This document shows positions 42,199 through 51,730 of a DNA stretch of 64,000 bases, piece after piece (the first letter of the stretch is position 1; every line of letters begins with the position of its first letter). Position numbers and translations under genes: made by a program. The DNA is from an uncultured Halanaerobiales bacterium (GTDB taxonomy: Bacteria > Bacillota > Halanaerobiia > Halanaerobiales > M55B127), in NCBI GenBank assembly GCA_913055675.1, contig CAJXKY010000003.1, forward strand, positions 1-64,000. The letters run 5' to 3'. The notes under the pieces were generated by a model. It had not been told where the DNA came from, did no database searches, and saw nothing but the letters and a program-made list of their open reading frames with translations.

Positions 42199-42558
42199 TT
42201 GTTATCGAGAACTGAAACATTATTAAAATTGATTGAGTTAAGAAAGATGATCCAATCAAAAGAAAATAAATCGGAAAATGAAATTATTTATCACAGCGAA
42301 ATCAAGCAGCATATTGAACAATTAATTCATGATATTGCTGGACTACCTGAAGAAGCTAGATATGTTATGAATGAAATAATTAATAAAGTTATACATCAAG
42401 ATATCTCCACAAAAACTGCTGTTGTAGCCATTCATGAAATATACAAAGAATTTAATGGTTTAAATAAAGTTAAATCAAAAAAGACTTCTAGTAATCGAAA
42501 TGAAAGTAAAGAGCAAAATTACAACATGAAAAAATTATATAAAAATGGTTATAGATAA
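42199..42558 (+). CDS. Unknown 119-residue helical protein with GYR tail
   Basis: No family recognised. TTG 42199 follows GTGGGGG and lies 19 bases after the helicase-loader gene, so it is the third gene of that operon. The protein looks all-helical (residues 1-85, with repeated HSEIKQHIEQLIHDIAG, EEARYVMNEIINKVIHQ) followed by a disordered Lys/Asn/Ser-rich linker. Its last residues LYKNGYR closely match the end of the DnaD-like protein (FYKKGYR), which suggests that both tails bind the same partner. It may be an accessory helicase-loading factor; this is inference from position and tail only. Confidence 0.72.
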   Translation: MLSRTETLLKLIELRKMIQSKENKSENEIIYHSEIKQHIEQLIHDIAGLPEEARYVMNEIINKVIHQDISTKTAVVAIHEIYKEFNGLNKVKSKKTSSNRNESKEQNYNMKKLYKNGYR

Positions 42559-42656
42559 ATCGCTTAAAAATGTTTGTTTTTTAGATATTATTTGAATTAA
42601 TTATAAATTATTATTATACTAATAAATGAGATTATAAATTGAAAGGATGAAATTAG

Positions 42657-43262
42657 TTGTCACAATTATTAATTGGAATAGCTGGAGGTACTGCTTCCGG
42701 GAAAACAACATTGGCAAAAATATTAAAGGATGCTTTTCAGGATGAAGTGACCATGTTAAGGCATGATTTTTATTATCATGATAAAAGTTATTTTTCTGTT
42801 CCTGAAGACAAAATAAATTTTGACCATCCAGAATCCTTTGAGACTGATCTTTTAATTGATCATTTGGGAAAATTAATTTCTGGTGAAAAAATAGACCGGC
42901 CAGTATATTCATATAAAACTAATGAAAGATTACAAGATACAGAAGTGGTAGAACCGTCACCGATAATTATAGTGGAGGGAATATTAATTTTCCATTATCC
43001 TAAACTTAGAGATTTATTTGATTTGAAAATATACATTGATACTGATGCTGATATTCGATTATTGAGAAGAATTAATAGAGATATTAAAAAAAGAGATAGA
43101 ACTTTTGATTCGGTTCGTAATCAATATATGGCGACTGTTAAACCGATGCATGAAAGATATGTTGAACCCACAAAGTATTTGGCAGATATAATTATACCTC
43201 ATGGAGGGTTAAATGATATTGCCAATGATCTCATTATAAAGAAAATAAAAGCCCATCTTTAG
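42657..43262 (+). CDS. udk: Uridine kinase
   Basis: A 201-residue uridine/cytidine kinase, first step of pyrimidine nucleoside salvage. P-loop GIAGGTASGKTT is at residues 7-18, HDFYYHD near 38, and the lid RRINRDIKKRDRTFDSVRNQY near 138, all as in Udk. The start is TTG at 42657, 10 bases after GAAAGG. A terminator follows directly. Confidence 0.94.
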   Translation: MSQLLIGIAGGTASGKTTLAKILKDAFQDEVTMLRHDFYYHDKSYFSVPEDKINFDHPESFETDLLIDHLGKLISGEKIDRPVYSYKTNERLQDTEVVEPSPIIIVEGILIFHYPKLRDLFDLKIYIDTDADIRLLRRINRDIKKRDRTFDSVRNQYMATVKPMHERYVEPTKYLADIIIPHGGLNDIANDLIIKKIKAHL

Positions 43263-43267
43263 AAAAA

Positions 43268-43292
43268 TAATCCCTTAGGTGGGATTTTTTTA
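43268..43292 (+). terminator. udk terminator
   Basis: AATCCC (43269-43274) pairs with GGGATT (43281-43286) around TTAGGT, followed by T. Six base pairs, adjacent to the udk stop. Confidence 0.8.
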
Positions 43293-43340
43293 TTGCATAT
43301 AAAGGAAAGTTTTACCATATATAGAATAATATAACATGAG

Positions 43341-43706
43341 GTGGTAATAATTAAATCAAAAATAATAAATTCAATTTTAGTAGTAGCAATAATATTTCTA
43401 TGTATGACATTATTTAATATTTTTAACAATAGGAAAATAACCAAAAATTACAAAGATGTTACCTTGGAAAGTTTTAAAAAACAAAGATTTCGAGTGGTTG
43501 ATAGTAATAAAAATATAAAAAGTGAAATTAAAATCCATATTGGTGGGGCAGTAAGAAATCCGGGTTTTTATCGTATAATTCCTGGTACTAAATTAAAAAG
43601 AATAATTGAAGAGTTGATAATATTAAGGGAAGATGCAAAAATATTAAATTTGAATTTAGATAAAAAAATATATAAAAATGATAAAATTATAATACCACGA
43701 AAATAA
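43341..43706 (+). CDS. ComEA-like SLBB-domain membrane protein without HhH
   Basis: A protein of about 120 residues with one N-terminal membrane helix and a single SLBB domain (IKIHIGGAVRNPGFYRIIPG near residue 64 to NLNLDKKIYKNDKIIIPRK at the end). This is the first domain of ComEA, the DNA receptor for transformation, but the usual C-terminal helix-hairpin-helix DNA-binding repeats are absent: the protein simply stops. comEC follows 24 bases later, supporting the link. The start is unclear: GTG 43341 lies within the ribosome site GAGGTGG, and a rare ATT at 43350 would be better spaced. Confidence 0.75.
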   Translation: MVIIKSKIINSILVVAIIFLCMTLFNIFNNRKITKNYKDVTLESFKKQRFRVVDSNKNIKSEIKIHIGGAVRNPGFYRIIPGTKLKRIIEELIILREDAKILNLNLDKKIYKNDKIIIPRK

Positions 43707-43730
43707 TAAAACCAAAGGATTGATTTAAGA

Positions 43731-46037
43731 TTGAAGAAAAATAAAAATATTGTACTGGCAGTCGTAATTTTTATACTAGGAATTATTAGTGGATATTATT
43801 TTATAAGTTACAAATTTGTATTACTTATAGCAGGGACTTTTTTATTATTAATTATAACTTTAAGGAAAACCAAAAAAATATATATTTATGTATTAATTGG
43901 TATATTTCTATTTGGATTTTTTTATATGTTACACTATCAATCAAATTATTATAGCGTTTATTCACTCAACAATTATAATGGTCGGGTAGTTGAAGTGGTA
44001 GGTAAAATTAAATTAAAATTAAATTCTGTAGAAGGAAATTCTGTCATTTTAAAACCATATTTAATAGATAATAAAAGAATTAAATATGGTAACATACAAT
44101 TGTGGGAAAGTGATTTAACTAATAGTATACAACATGGAGATTTGGTAATAGCAAGGGTTAAATTGAATCAACCTCAAAAGGCAAGTAATCCAGGAGGGTT
44201 TTCCTATTATAAATTTCTCAAAAAGAAAAAGATCTATAGTGTGGGTAATGTATTTGAAATATATAAAATTCAAAATTACTTTTTATTATCAGAACCCATT
44301 ATAAAGTTAAAAAAATCTCTATTAGGTTCTATTGATCAAAAAATATCTACTCCGGTCAATGAGTTTATTAAAGCATTAATTTTAGGTGAAAAAAGTAATT
44401 TGAATCAAAATTGGGAAACAAGTTTCAGAAGAGCTGGAGCTAATCATTTGTTAGCAATTTCAGGCTTACATATAGGTTTTATAACTTTTTTTATTTTACT
44501 ATTATTAAAACCTTTTGCATTAAGTAATAGGTTTATTAATTTCATTTTAACTGCTTTTCTTTTAGTATATGTTATAATGACAGGTTTTAGAGCTTCTGTC
44601 TTGAGGGCTTCACTTTTAGTTTTAATCTTTAGGTATTTTAAACAAATAGATTTGAAGATGGATTTTTTTAATATGATTTCAATAGTGTTATTTATTATCT
44701 TATTAATTAATCCTTATAAATTATTTTCAATTGGACTGCAGCTTAGTTTTCTCGTGTTATTAATGATAGTAAGTTGGTCCAAAATATTAAGTAGATATTT
44801 ACATCCATCCCTAGCTGTTAGTTTTGCAGCTCAACTAGGTTCTATTCCTCTAACTACATATTATTTTAACACATTATCTCCAGCTGGAATAATCACAAAT
44901 TTATGGGCTATACCCTTAGTGTCGGTTATTGTGTTTTTAACATTAACCCATTTTGTTTTTTATTTTTTCACTCCCTTTTTAAGTGGATTTACTGGTCAAT
45001 TAATCTATTGGATAACTATTGTTTTAAATAATGGTATTGAAATTATGTCAAAACTACCATCTGCTGAAATAAAAGTAACTACTCCTTCATTTATTTCGGT
45101 AGTTTTAAGTTATGGGATCTTATTTTTAATCCCATATATTATTACTAATAAAGATAAGATGAAAAAAACGAAAGTTAAATTTTTAAAGATTATGAATATA
45201 TTTTTAATTATTGTTTTGGTTGTAACAGTAGTGTTTAGACCAGTCTCTAATAAATTATTAGAAGTCTATTGTTTAGATGTAGGACAAGGTGATTCAATAT
45301 TTTTGAAAATCCCAGGAGGGCAAACTATATTAGTAGATACTGGGAGTTCAACAAGTAGTGGAAGTAAAGCAGAAAACACTGTACGCCCATTTTTATTAAA
45401 TCAAGGTATTAAGTTCATAGATTATCTTATAATTACTCATTTTGATGCTGACCACAGTGCAGGAACTGAATACTTAATCAATGAAGGAATTGTAAAAAAC
45501 GTGATAATTTCAAAACAATATGATGGGACACAAATTTATGCCCAAAAAACAATAGCCCTTGCCAAGAAAAATAATATAAGAATATTTTGGGCAGAAAACC
45601 AAGATCACATAAAATTTAATAATATAAAATTAGAGTTTATGGCTCCTTTAAAAAATGCAGTTTATGAGAATAGAAATAATAATTCCATAGCTTTTAAATT
45701 AATTTATAAAGATTTCGAGATGTTATTTACCGGTGATCTAGAACTAGAGGCAGAAAAAGCATTATTGAAAATCATAGAAAAGGATACATTGAAATCTGAC
45801 ATATTGAAAGTAGCACATCATGGAAGTGAGACCTCAAGTATAGATAGCCTTATAAAAGAAGTTACACCTAAAGAGGCAGTAATAAGTGTTGGAGTCAACA
45901 AGTATGGTCATCCCAATAAAAATGTGTTGAAACGTTTAGTAGATAAAAATATTCGGATTTGGAGAACAGACCAAAATGGTGCAGTTATGATAAAAACGGA
46001 TGGCTACAATTATAATATTAATGGTTATTTAAATTGA
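43731..46037 (+). CDS. comEC: ComEC/Rec2 DNA-uptake channel
   Basis: A 768-residue polytopic protein. N-terminal helices are followed by the Competence domain with NHLLAISGLHIGF (near residue 240), and a C-terminal metallo-beta-lactamase domain begins near residue 515 (VYCLDVGQGDSIFLKIPGG, ITHFDADHSAG, LFTGDLE, VAHHGSE). It transports single-stranded DNA across the inner membrane during transformation. The start is TTG 43731 after AAAGGATTGA. The frame is intact, so uptake machinery is at least partly maintained, although ComEA is abbreviated. Confidence 0.93.
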   Translation: MKKNKNIVLAVVIFILGIISGYYFISYKFVLLIAGTFLLLIITLRKTKKIYIYVLIGIFLFGFFYMLHYQSNYYSVYSLNNYNGRVVEVVGKIKLKLNSVEGNSVILKPYLIDNKRIKYGNIQLWESDLTNSIQHGDLVIARVKLNQPQKASNPGGFSYYKFLKKKKIYSVGNVFEIYKIQNYFLLSEPIIKLKKSLLGSIDQKISTPVNEFIKALILGEKSNLNQNWETSFRRAGANHLLAISGLHIGFITFFILLLLKPFALSNRFINFILTAFLLVYVIMTGFRASVLRASLLVLIFRYFKQIDLKMDFFNMISIVLFIILLINPYKLFSIGLQLSFLVLLMIVSWSKILSRYLHPSLAVSFAAQLGSIPLTTYYFNTLSPAGIITNLWAIPLVSVIVFLTLTHFVFYFFTPFLSGFTGQLIYWITIVLNNGIEIMSKLPSAEIKVTTPSFISVVLSYGILFLIPYIITNKDKMKKTKVKFLKIMNIFLIIVLVVTVVFRPVSNKLLEVYCLDVGQGDSIFLKIPGGQTILVDTGSSTSSGSKAENTVRPFLLNQGIKFIDYLIITHFDADHSAGTEYLINEGIVKNVIISKQYDGTQIYAQKTIALAKKNNIRIFWAENQDHIKFNNIKLEFMAPLKNAVYENRNNNSIAFKLIYKDFEMLFTGDLELEAEKALLKIIEKDTLKSDILKVAHHGSETSSIDSLIKEVTPKEAVISVGVNKYGHPNKNVLKRLVDKNIRIWRTDQNGAVMIKTDGYNYNINGYLN

Positions 46038-46101
46038 TAATTAGGTAGAAACTGTGTTAAAATTAATTGAAATCGCTTTACAAAATGGAAAGGTGTTAAA
46101 A

Positions 46102-47103
46102 ATGAATAAAAAAATAGAAAAAATTTTTAAGAAAGATCTTTCTCAACTAGATAATATATATTTAGTTTATGGTGCTGAGGAATATTTATTAGATAAATTT
46201 GAAAATAAATTTAAAGAGAAGTATGTAGATAAAACAATAGAGGATTTTAACTTATCTTATATTAGAGATGAGGATAACATATATAGAAATATAGTTAATA
46301 AAGGTAGTACTTTACCAGTAATGTCTAAAAAAAGATTTATTATTGTCAAAGTGGGAAATATATTCAAAAATAGTATCCCGAATTTTGAGGTTTTTGAAAA
46401 ATTCTTAAATAATATACCTGAGAGTACAGTGATTTTGATTTTAGTTAATGAAGATCTATCTAAAAACAAAAAGAAAGAAATAATTAAAAGACAAGGAAAA
46501 GTTATAAATTATTCTCCGCCACGATTTCAAGATATAAATAAATGGATAAAATTTCAGTTCAAAAACAGGGGAAAAAAGATTGGTTACAGAGGAATAAGAT
46601 TACTTGAGAAAATGTTTAATAATAATTTGCAGCAGCTTGATTCTGAAATTGATAAAATATGTACATATATAGATGAAAAAAATAAAGTAGAAGTCTCTGA
46701 TATCAAAGCTATTATGTCAAAGGATCGTAGATTAAAGGATAATACCATATTTGAATTTTTAGATGCGATAAGTAAAAAAGAAAAAAATAAAAGTGTGTAT
46801 TATTTTTATCAGTTAATAGAGAATGGGGAAGTACCCCAGATAATTTTTGCTATGATAACTCGAAGAGTTAGATTAATGCTCATTACAAAAGATTTAAAAA
46901 ACCAGGGAATCAATCATAAAAAAATAGCAAATAAATTAGGGGAACATCCTTATCCTATAAAAAAGATTTATGGATATGTAGATAATTATAGTGAAAGTGA
47001 ATTAGAAAATATGTTAGATAAGTTTCTTAAAGCAGATGTAAAGTTAAAAACTGGAGTAGAAAAAATAGAAAATTCAATTCAAAATGCTATATTAAGTTTA
47101 TAA
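46102..47103 (+). CDS. holA: DNA polymerase III delta subunit
   Basis: HolA is the wrench of the clamp loader that opens the beta sliding clamp. The 333-residue product has NIYLVYGAEEYLLDKF at the start, LPVMSKKRFIIVKVG (near 75), and the FEFLDAISKKEKNKSVYYFYQL helix region. I choose ATG 46102 after GGAAAGGTG; an upstream in-frame ATG at 46054 has no such site. It follows comEC as in most Firmicutes. A bidirectional terminator follows. Confidence 0.93.
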   Translation: MNKKIEKIFKKDLSQLDNIYLVYGAEEYLLDKFENKFKEKYVDKTIEDFNLSYIRDEDNIYRNIVNKGSTLPVMSKKRFIIVKVGNIFKNSIPNFEVFEKFLNNIPESTVILILVNEDLSKNKKKEIIKRQGKVINYSPPRFQDINKWIKFQFKNRGKKIGYRGIRLLEKMFNNNLQQLDSEIDKICTYIDEKNKVEVSDIKAIMSKDRRLKDNTIFEFLDAISKKEKNKSVYYFYQLIENGEVPQIIFAMITRRVRLMLITKDLKNQGINHKKIANKLGEHPYPIKKIYGYVDNYSESELENMLDKFLKADVKLKTGVEKIENSIQNAILSL

Positions 47104-47113
47104 AAAAATAAAT

Positions 47114-47141
47114 GGCTTATTCATAACGAATAAGCCTTTTT
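47114..47141. terminator. Bidirectional terminator holA / rpsT
   Basis: GGCTTATTC (47114-47122) pairs with GAATAAGCC (47128-47136). Five T follow on the + strand, and on the - strand the tail ATTTATTTTTT serves rpsT. Confidence 0.9.
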
Positions 47142-47154
47142 AAATACTATTATT

Positions 47155-47418
47155 TTATTTTAAATCATTTAACATTCTTTTCATTTTGGATTTCTTTCTA
47201 GCAGCATTATTTTTATGAATAATATCATGAGATGCTGCTTTATCAATAATCTTATAAGTTTCAGGTAATAAATCTTCTGCTTTTTCAACATTACCTTCTT
47301 CGATAGCAGCCTCAAATTCTTTAATAGTATTTTTTAGCTTATCCTTCCAGCGTCTGTTAACTTTTCTTTTCTTTTCATTTTGTCTTACTCTTTTCTTTGC
47401 TGATTCAATAATAGGCAA
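47155..47418 (-). CDS. rpsT: 30S ribosomal protein S20
   Basis: An 87-residue small-subunit protein binding 16S rRNA helix 44. The sequence (M/L)PIIESAKKRVRQNEKKRKVN matches S20. The start is TTG at 47418, 6 bases after AAGGAGGTG; the upstream GTG (47427) lies inside the ribosome binding site. It is the only gene of the holA-lepA stretch on the minus strand, as is common. The UUG start recalls E. coli rpsT, whose UUG is part of its translational autoregulation. Confidence 0.95.
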   Translation of the reverse strand: MPIIESAKKRVRQNEKKRKVNRRWKDKLKNTIKEFEAAIEEGNVEKAEDLLPETYKIIDKAASHDIIHKNNAARKKSKMKRMLNDLK

Positions 47419-47569
47419 AACTTTCACCTCCTTGTGAGTGAACGATATATTTATATTTTATTCCTAAATTTGCAACATATCAATTTTAACATTAGATATA
47501 TAAAAATGCAAGCTTTAATACTATATTATTACTAAATTATATATACTTTTATTGATTTTGTTTTGTTTC

Positions 47570-47598
47570 TTGATATATGAAATCTACAATGTTATAAT
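47570..47598 (+). promoter_or_regulatory. Promoter of lepA
   Basis: TTGATA (47570-47575) and TATAAT (47593-47598), 17-base spacing, 37 bases before the lepA start. Confidence 0.85.
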
Positions 47599-47634
47599 TA
47601 GCGCAGTATCGATATAAAGAAAGGAGAAATAATT

Positions 47635-49422
47635 ATGGACTGTCAGCATATAAGGAACTTTTGTATAATAGCGCATATAGACCACGGCAAATCAACTCTT
47701 GCTGACCGTTTATTGGAATATACGAATACGATATCTGATCGAGACATGAAAGATCAGGTACTTGATAACATGGATTTAGAACGTGAAAGAGGCATTACTA
47801 TCAAGGCTCAGGCTGTTAGGATAAATTATGATGGATATGAGTTGAACTTAATTGATACTCCGGGACATGTAGATTTTTCCTATGAAGTTTCAAAAAGTTT
47901 AGCAGCAGCAGAGGGAGCTTTATTAGTAATTGATGCGGCACAGGGAATCGAAGCCCAAACAATGGCGAATATATATTTAGCACTTGAAAATGACCTAGAA
48001 ATTATACCGGTTATAAATAAGATAGACTTAGATAGTGCTAATCCCACAAGAGTAAAAGAACAACTTTTAGAAGTGGGTATTGATCCCGAAGAAGCCATAT
48101 TAACAAGTGCAAAAGAAGGAACAAACATTGATGAGGTTCTAAATGCAGTTATTGAAAGAATTCCAGCCCCAGAAGAAAATACAAAAAAGCCCTTAAGGGC
48201 CTTAGTGTTTGATTCAGTATATGACTCTTATCAAGGGGTTATAGCTTATGTAAGGGTAATAGACGGTGTTGTAAAAGTTAATGACAAGGTAAAAATGATG
48301 GCAAATGATTATAAATATGAAGTTGATGAATTGGGAGTATTTAATCCAACTATGACTGCTGTAGATGAGCTGACGGCAGGAGAAGTAGGTTATATTATAG
48401 CAGGGATTAAAGATGTAAGAAACTGTCGAGTTGGTGATACAATGACGTCTTCTGAAAATCCAGCTCCTAAACCTTTACCAGGATATAAAAAAGTTAAGCC
48501 AATGGTTTATAGTGGTTTATATCCTTCTGATAATAATGATTATAACCTATTAAAAGATGCATTAGAAAAATTACAACTTAATGATGCTTCTTTAGTTTTT
48601 GAACCAGAAACATCAGAAGCATTAGGTTTTGGTTTTAGATGTGGATTTTTAGGATTATTGCACATGGAAATAATTCAAGAAAGATTAGAAAGAGAATATG
48701 ATTTAGATTTAATAATTACTGCTCCTTCTGTAATTTATAAAGTGAAAACGGAATCAGAAGAGTTATATGAAATAGAAAATCCAGCGGATTTCCCTGATCA
48801 AAATGAAATTGAAGTTATTAAAGAACCATTTGTAGAAGCTACAATTCATGTACCAGAAGAACATATAGGTTCTATAATGGAACTATGTCAGGAAAATCGC
48901 GGTGAATTCATTGATATGCAGTATGTTGACGAAAATCGAGTTGCATTAAAATATAAGATGCCCTTAAGTGAAATAATTACTGACTTTTTCAACCAATTAA
49001 AATCTAAATCAAAAGGGTATGCCACACTTGATTACGAAATGATAGGTTATGAAGAAGCTGATCTTGTGAAACTCGATATATTAGTAAACAAGGATCCTGT
49101 AGATGCCTTATCTACAATTGTATTTAATGATGATGCTCGTTATAAAGGACAACAAATTGTAAGAAAGTTAAAAGAAATAATGCCTAAACAAATGTTTAAG
49201 GTACCTATTCAGGCTGCGGTGGACAATAATATATTAGCAAGAGTAAATATTCAGGCTAAAAGAAAAGATGTACTACAGAAATGTTATGGTGGAGATATTA
49301 GTAGAAAGAGAAAATTACTTGAAAAACAAAAAGAAGGTAAAAAAAGAATGAAAATGGTTGGTAAAGTTGAGATTCCTCAAGAAGCATTTATGGCTATACT
49401 TGAAAGGAATGACGATGATTAA
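47635..49422 (+). CDS. lepA: Elongation factor 4 (LepA)
   Basis: A 595-residue translational GTPase, the full EF4 length. G motifs are AHIDHGKST (near 12), the RGITIK switch, DTPGHVDF (near 75) and NKID (near 126). The C-terminal EF4-specific domain includes [32 protein letters not shown]. It acts on stalled ribosomes and in 30S biogenesis. AAGGAG precedes the ATG. The 3' end overlaps hemW. Confidence 0.98.
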   Translation: MDCQHIRNFCIIAHIDHGKSTLADRLLEYTNTISDRDMKDQVLDNMDLERERGITIKAQAVRINYDGYELNLIDTPGHVDFSYEVSKSLAAAEGALLVIDAAQGIEAQTMANIYLALENDLEIIPVINKIDLDSANPTRVKEQLLEVGIDPEEAILTSAKEGTNIDEVLNAVIERIPAPEENTKKPLRALVFDSVYDSYQGVIAYVRVIDGVVKVNDKVKMMANDYKYEVDELGVFNPTMTAVDELTAGEVGYIIAGIKDVRNCRVGDTMTSSENPAPKPLPGYKKVKPMVYSGLYPSDNNDYNLLKDALEKLQLNDASLVFEPETSEALGFGFRCGFLGLLHMEIIQERLEREYDLDLIITAPSVIYKVKTESEELYEIENPADFPDQNEIEVIKEPFVEATIHVPEEHIGSIMELCQENRGEFIDMQYVDENRVALKYKMPLSEIITDFFNQLKSKSKGYATLDYEMIGYEEADLVKLDILVNKDPVDALSTIVFNDDARYKGQQIVRKLKEIMPKQMFKVPIQAAVDNNILARVNIQAKRKDVLQKCYGGDISRKRKLLEKQKEGKKRMKMVGKVEIPQEAFMAILERNDDD

Positions 49423-50569
49423 TTTCTTAAACTATAATGATTTTTTTGGATTATATATTCATATACCATTTTGTAAAAGCAAATGTAATTACTGTGACTT
49501 TTATTCAATTAAAACCTGTAACAGTATTATGGATGAATATATAAATAATTTAAAAGAGGAAATCAAGCTATATTCTGATAAAATAAATGAACGAAGAATT
49601 AAAACTATATATATTGGGGGAGGAACCCCCAGTACTCTTTCTTCTAAAGCAGTAAGTGATATATTAAACACCATTCACAATAATTTTATAGTTAAAAAGG
49701 AAACAGAAACTACTATTGAAGCAAATCCTGAAAGTTTGAATAAAGATAAAATTTTAGCTTATAGTCAGGCTGGTATAAACCGAATAAGTTTAGGAGTTCA
49801 GTCTTTTTTAAATAAAGAGCTTACTTTTTTAGGTAGAATACATGATGTGGAGGAATCTCTAAATACTATTGAAATTATTAAAAAACATTTTGAAAATTAT
49901 AGCATAGACTTAATATTTGCAATTCCTGGACAAGATTTTTCAGATTTTAAACAAAACTTAAACAAAGCTATCGAAATAAATCCTCCTCATATTTCATTAT
50001 ATAATTTGCAAATTGAAAAAGGCACAGTTTTGTATAAAAAACTAAAAAATAATAAAATAAGAAACATTTCAGAAGAATTAGATTATAAAATGTATAATCA
50101 CGCTATCAAACAGTTAATTAAAAAGAACTATAATCATTATGAAATTTCAAATTTTGCTAAAAAAGGGTATGAATCAAAACATAATTTGATTTATTGGGAC
50201 TATGAGCCATATCTAGGTTTAGGACCTTCTGCTCATGGTTTTAATGGTTCTAACCGTTATTATAATGTTCAAGACATAGACTTATACAACAAAAAAATAT
50301 CTAATGGTAATTTGCCCGTAAAGGAAATAGTGGAATTATCAAAAAAAGACTTAATAACGGAAAGAATGATTATGGGTTTAAGGTTGAAAAAAGGTGTGAA
50401 TAAAAAAGAATTCAAAAACCGGTTTGGGATATCAGTATTTGAATTATATGGAGAGACAATTGAAAAATTGAAAAAAGAAAATTTAATTCGAATCGACGAT
50501 GAAAAGATTACTTTAACAAAAAAAGGTCTAAACCTTGGTAATATAACGTTTGCAGAATTTCTATTATAG
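49415..50569 (+). CDS. hemW: HemW-type radical SAM protein (heme chaperone family)
   Basis: A 384-residue radical SAM protein. The motif is [15 protein letters not shown] (Cx3Cx2C near residue 19). The GGGTPSTL and LGVQSF motifs follow, and the C-terminal HemN_C domain is present. The short N terminus and CDF wording fit HemW rather than the coproporphyrinogen dehydrogenase HemN. I choose ATG 49415, spaced from AAAGG and overlapping lepA by 8 bases. HemW is a heme-insertion chaperone in model organisms; no heme-pathway gene is in this window, so a genuine heme role here is unproven. Confidence 0.9.
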   Translation: MINFLNYNDFFGLYIHIPFCKSKCNYCDFYSIKTCNSIMDEYINNLKEEIKLYSDKINERRIKTIYIGGGTPSTLSSKAVSDILNTIHNNFIVKKETETTIEANPESLNKDKILAYSQAGINRISLGVQSFLNKELTFLGRIHDVEESLNTIEIIKKHFENYSIDLIFAIPGQDFSDFKQNLNKAIEINPPHISLYNLQIEKGTVLYKKLKNNKIRNISEELDYKMYNHAIKQLIKKNYNHYEISNFAKKGYESKHNLIYWDYEPYLGLGPSAHGFNGSNRYYNVQDIDLYNKKISNGNLPVKEIVELSKKDLITERMIMGLRLKKGVNKKEFKNRFGISVFELYGETIEKLKKENLIRIDDEKITLTKKGLNLGNITFAEFLL

Positions 50570-50599
50570 TTAAAATACTTATAATTTTAGACAAAAGTA

Positions 50600-50628
50600 T
50601 TGACAAAATAATAGCGATATGTTATTTT
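50600..50628 (+). promoter_or_regulatory. Promoter of the hrcA-dnaK operon
   Basis: TTGACA (50600-50605) and TATTTT (50623-50628), 17 bases apart. The predicted start lies at the left arm of the CIRCE element, so HrcA binding would block initiation. Confidence 0.75.
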
Positions 50629-50639
50629 ATTAATAGTTA

Positions 50640-50666
50640 TTAGCACTCTGTTTTGTCGAGTGCTAA
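50640..50666 (+). promoter_or_regulatory. CIRCE operator (HrcA binding site)
   Basis: TTAGCACTC (50640-50648), nine bases, GAGTGCTAA (50658-50666): a perfect match to the CIRCE inverted repeat. It is bound by HrcA, which represses the operon at normal temperature. Confidence 0.98.
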
Positions 50667-50683
50667 AAAAAGAGGTGAAGATG

Positions 50684-51730
50684 ATGGTAAAAAATTTAGA
50701 TGAAAGAAAAAAGAATATACTTCACGCCATCATTCAAGAACATATTGTAACAGCATCTCCAGTTGGATCGCGTACTCTTGCTAAAAAATATGAGCTGGGA
50801 GTTAGTTCGGCTACAATTAGGAATGAGATGGCTGATTTAGAAGAATTAGGTTATTTAAAGCAACCACATACCTCAGCTGGCCGTATACCTTCTGATAAAG
50901 GTTATAGGTATTATGTGGATATCCTTATGAAAAATAAAGGTTTTAATTCTGATAAATTGGTAAAAACTTTATCAGAAATAGCAAAAGATCGTCATGGAAT
51001 AAATAGTATAGTGTCAAGTATGACGACAATGCTATCAGAATTTACAAAATATGCTACAATGATCACAGAACCTGAGTTTAAAAATATAAAGATTAGTGAA
51101 GTTCAACTAATGAAAGTAACTCATAATAAGCTATTATTAGTTATGGTAACAGATAATGGATTTGTAAGCGATAAATTAATAGGTATCGATGAAGAGTTGG
51201 ATAAACGGAAGATAAGATATATAAATAACTTTTTAGTTAATAAAATAGAAGGACAAAATATTACTGAATTAGATAAAGATTACTTTGAAGAAATAGAAAA
51301 AGAATTAATTAAAAAAATAAATTTATCACACCATATATTTACCATAATTAATAAGGAAATAAAAGATTTAGTTAATCCTGAAGATGTTAAAATATATATC
51401 GGAGGGACTTCCTATATACTTGATCAGCCCGAATTCAATGATATAGATTATTTGAAAAAAGTATTAAATGTTTTAGACCATGAAGATACACTTAAGAAAA
51501 TCATAAGGGCTGAAAAGAACAAAGAATTAGAAGTTAGAATCGGACATGAAAATGAAATGGAGGAAATGCAGCGGTGTAGTGTTGTAATAGCCAATTATTC
51601 AATTGGCGATGAGGCTGTTGGTAAAATTGGAGTTTTAGGGCCTACTAGAATGGAATATCCGCGTGTAATATCTACAGTCAATATTGTATCAGATATATTG
51701 AGTAAAATCATATCAGAGGTGAATAAATAA
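50684..51730 (+). CDS. hrcA: Heat-inducible repressor HrcA
   Basis: The 348-residue repressor of class I heat-shock genes, kept active by GroEL. The N-terminal winged helix includes ASPVGSRTLAKKYELGVSSATIRNEMADLEELGYL. The C-terminal GAF-like domain ends with IGVLGPTRMEYPRVIS. ATG 50684 is preferred because GAGGTGA is 6 bases upstream; the frame is open to a GTG inside the CIRCE element. First gene of hrcA-grpE-dnaK-dnaJ and autoregulated. Confidence 0.97.
   Translation: MVKNLDERKKNILHAIIQEHIVTASPVGSRTLAKKYELGVSSATIRNEMADLEELGYLKQPHTSAGRIPSDKGYRYYVDILMKNKGFNSDKLVKTLSEIAKDRHGINSIVSSMTTMLSEFTKYATMITEPEFKNIKISEVQLMKVTHNKLLLVMVTDNGFVSDKLIGIDEELDKRKIRYINNFLVNKIEGQNITELDKDYFEEIEKELIKKINLSHHIFTIINKEIKDLVNPEDVKIYIGGTSYILDQPEFNDIDYLKKVLNVLDHEDTLKKIIRAEKNKELEVRIGHENEMEEMQRCSVVIANYSIGDEAVGKIGVLGPTRMEYPRVISTVNIVSDILSKIISEVNK

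Noticed and set aside
40797-42558. Prophage remnant around the DnaD/loader module
   Set aside because: No integrase, repressor, structural genes or attachment repeats are visible; flanks are ordinary chromosomal genes.
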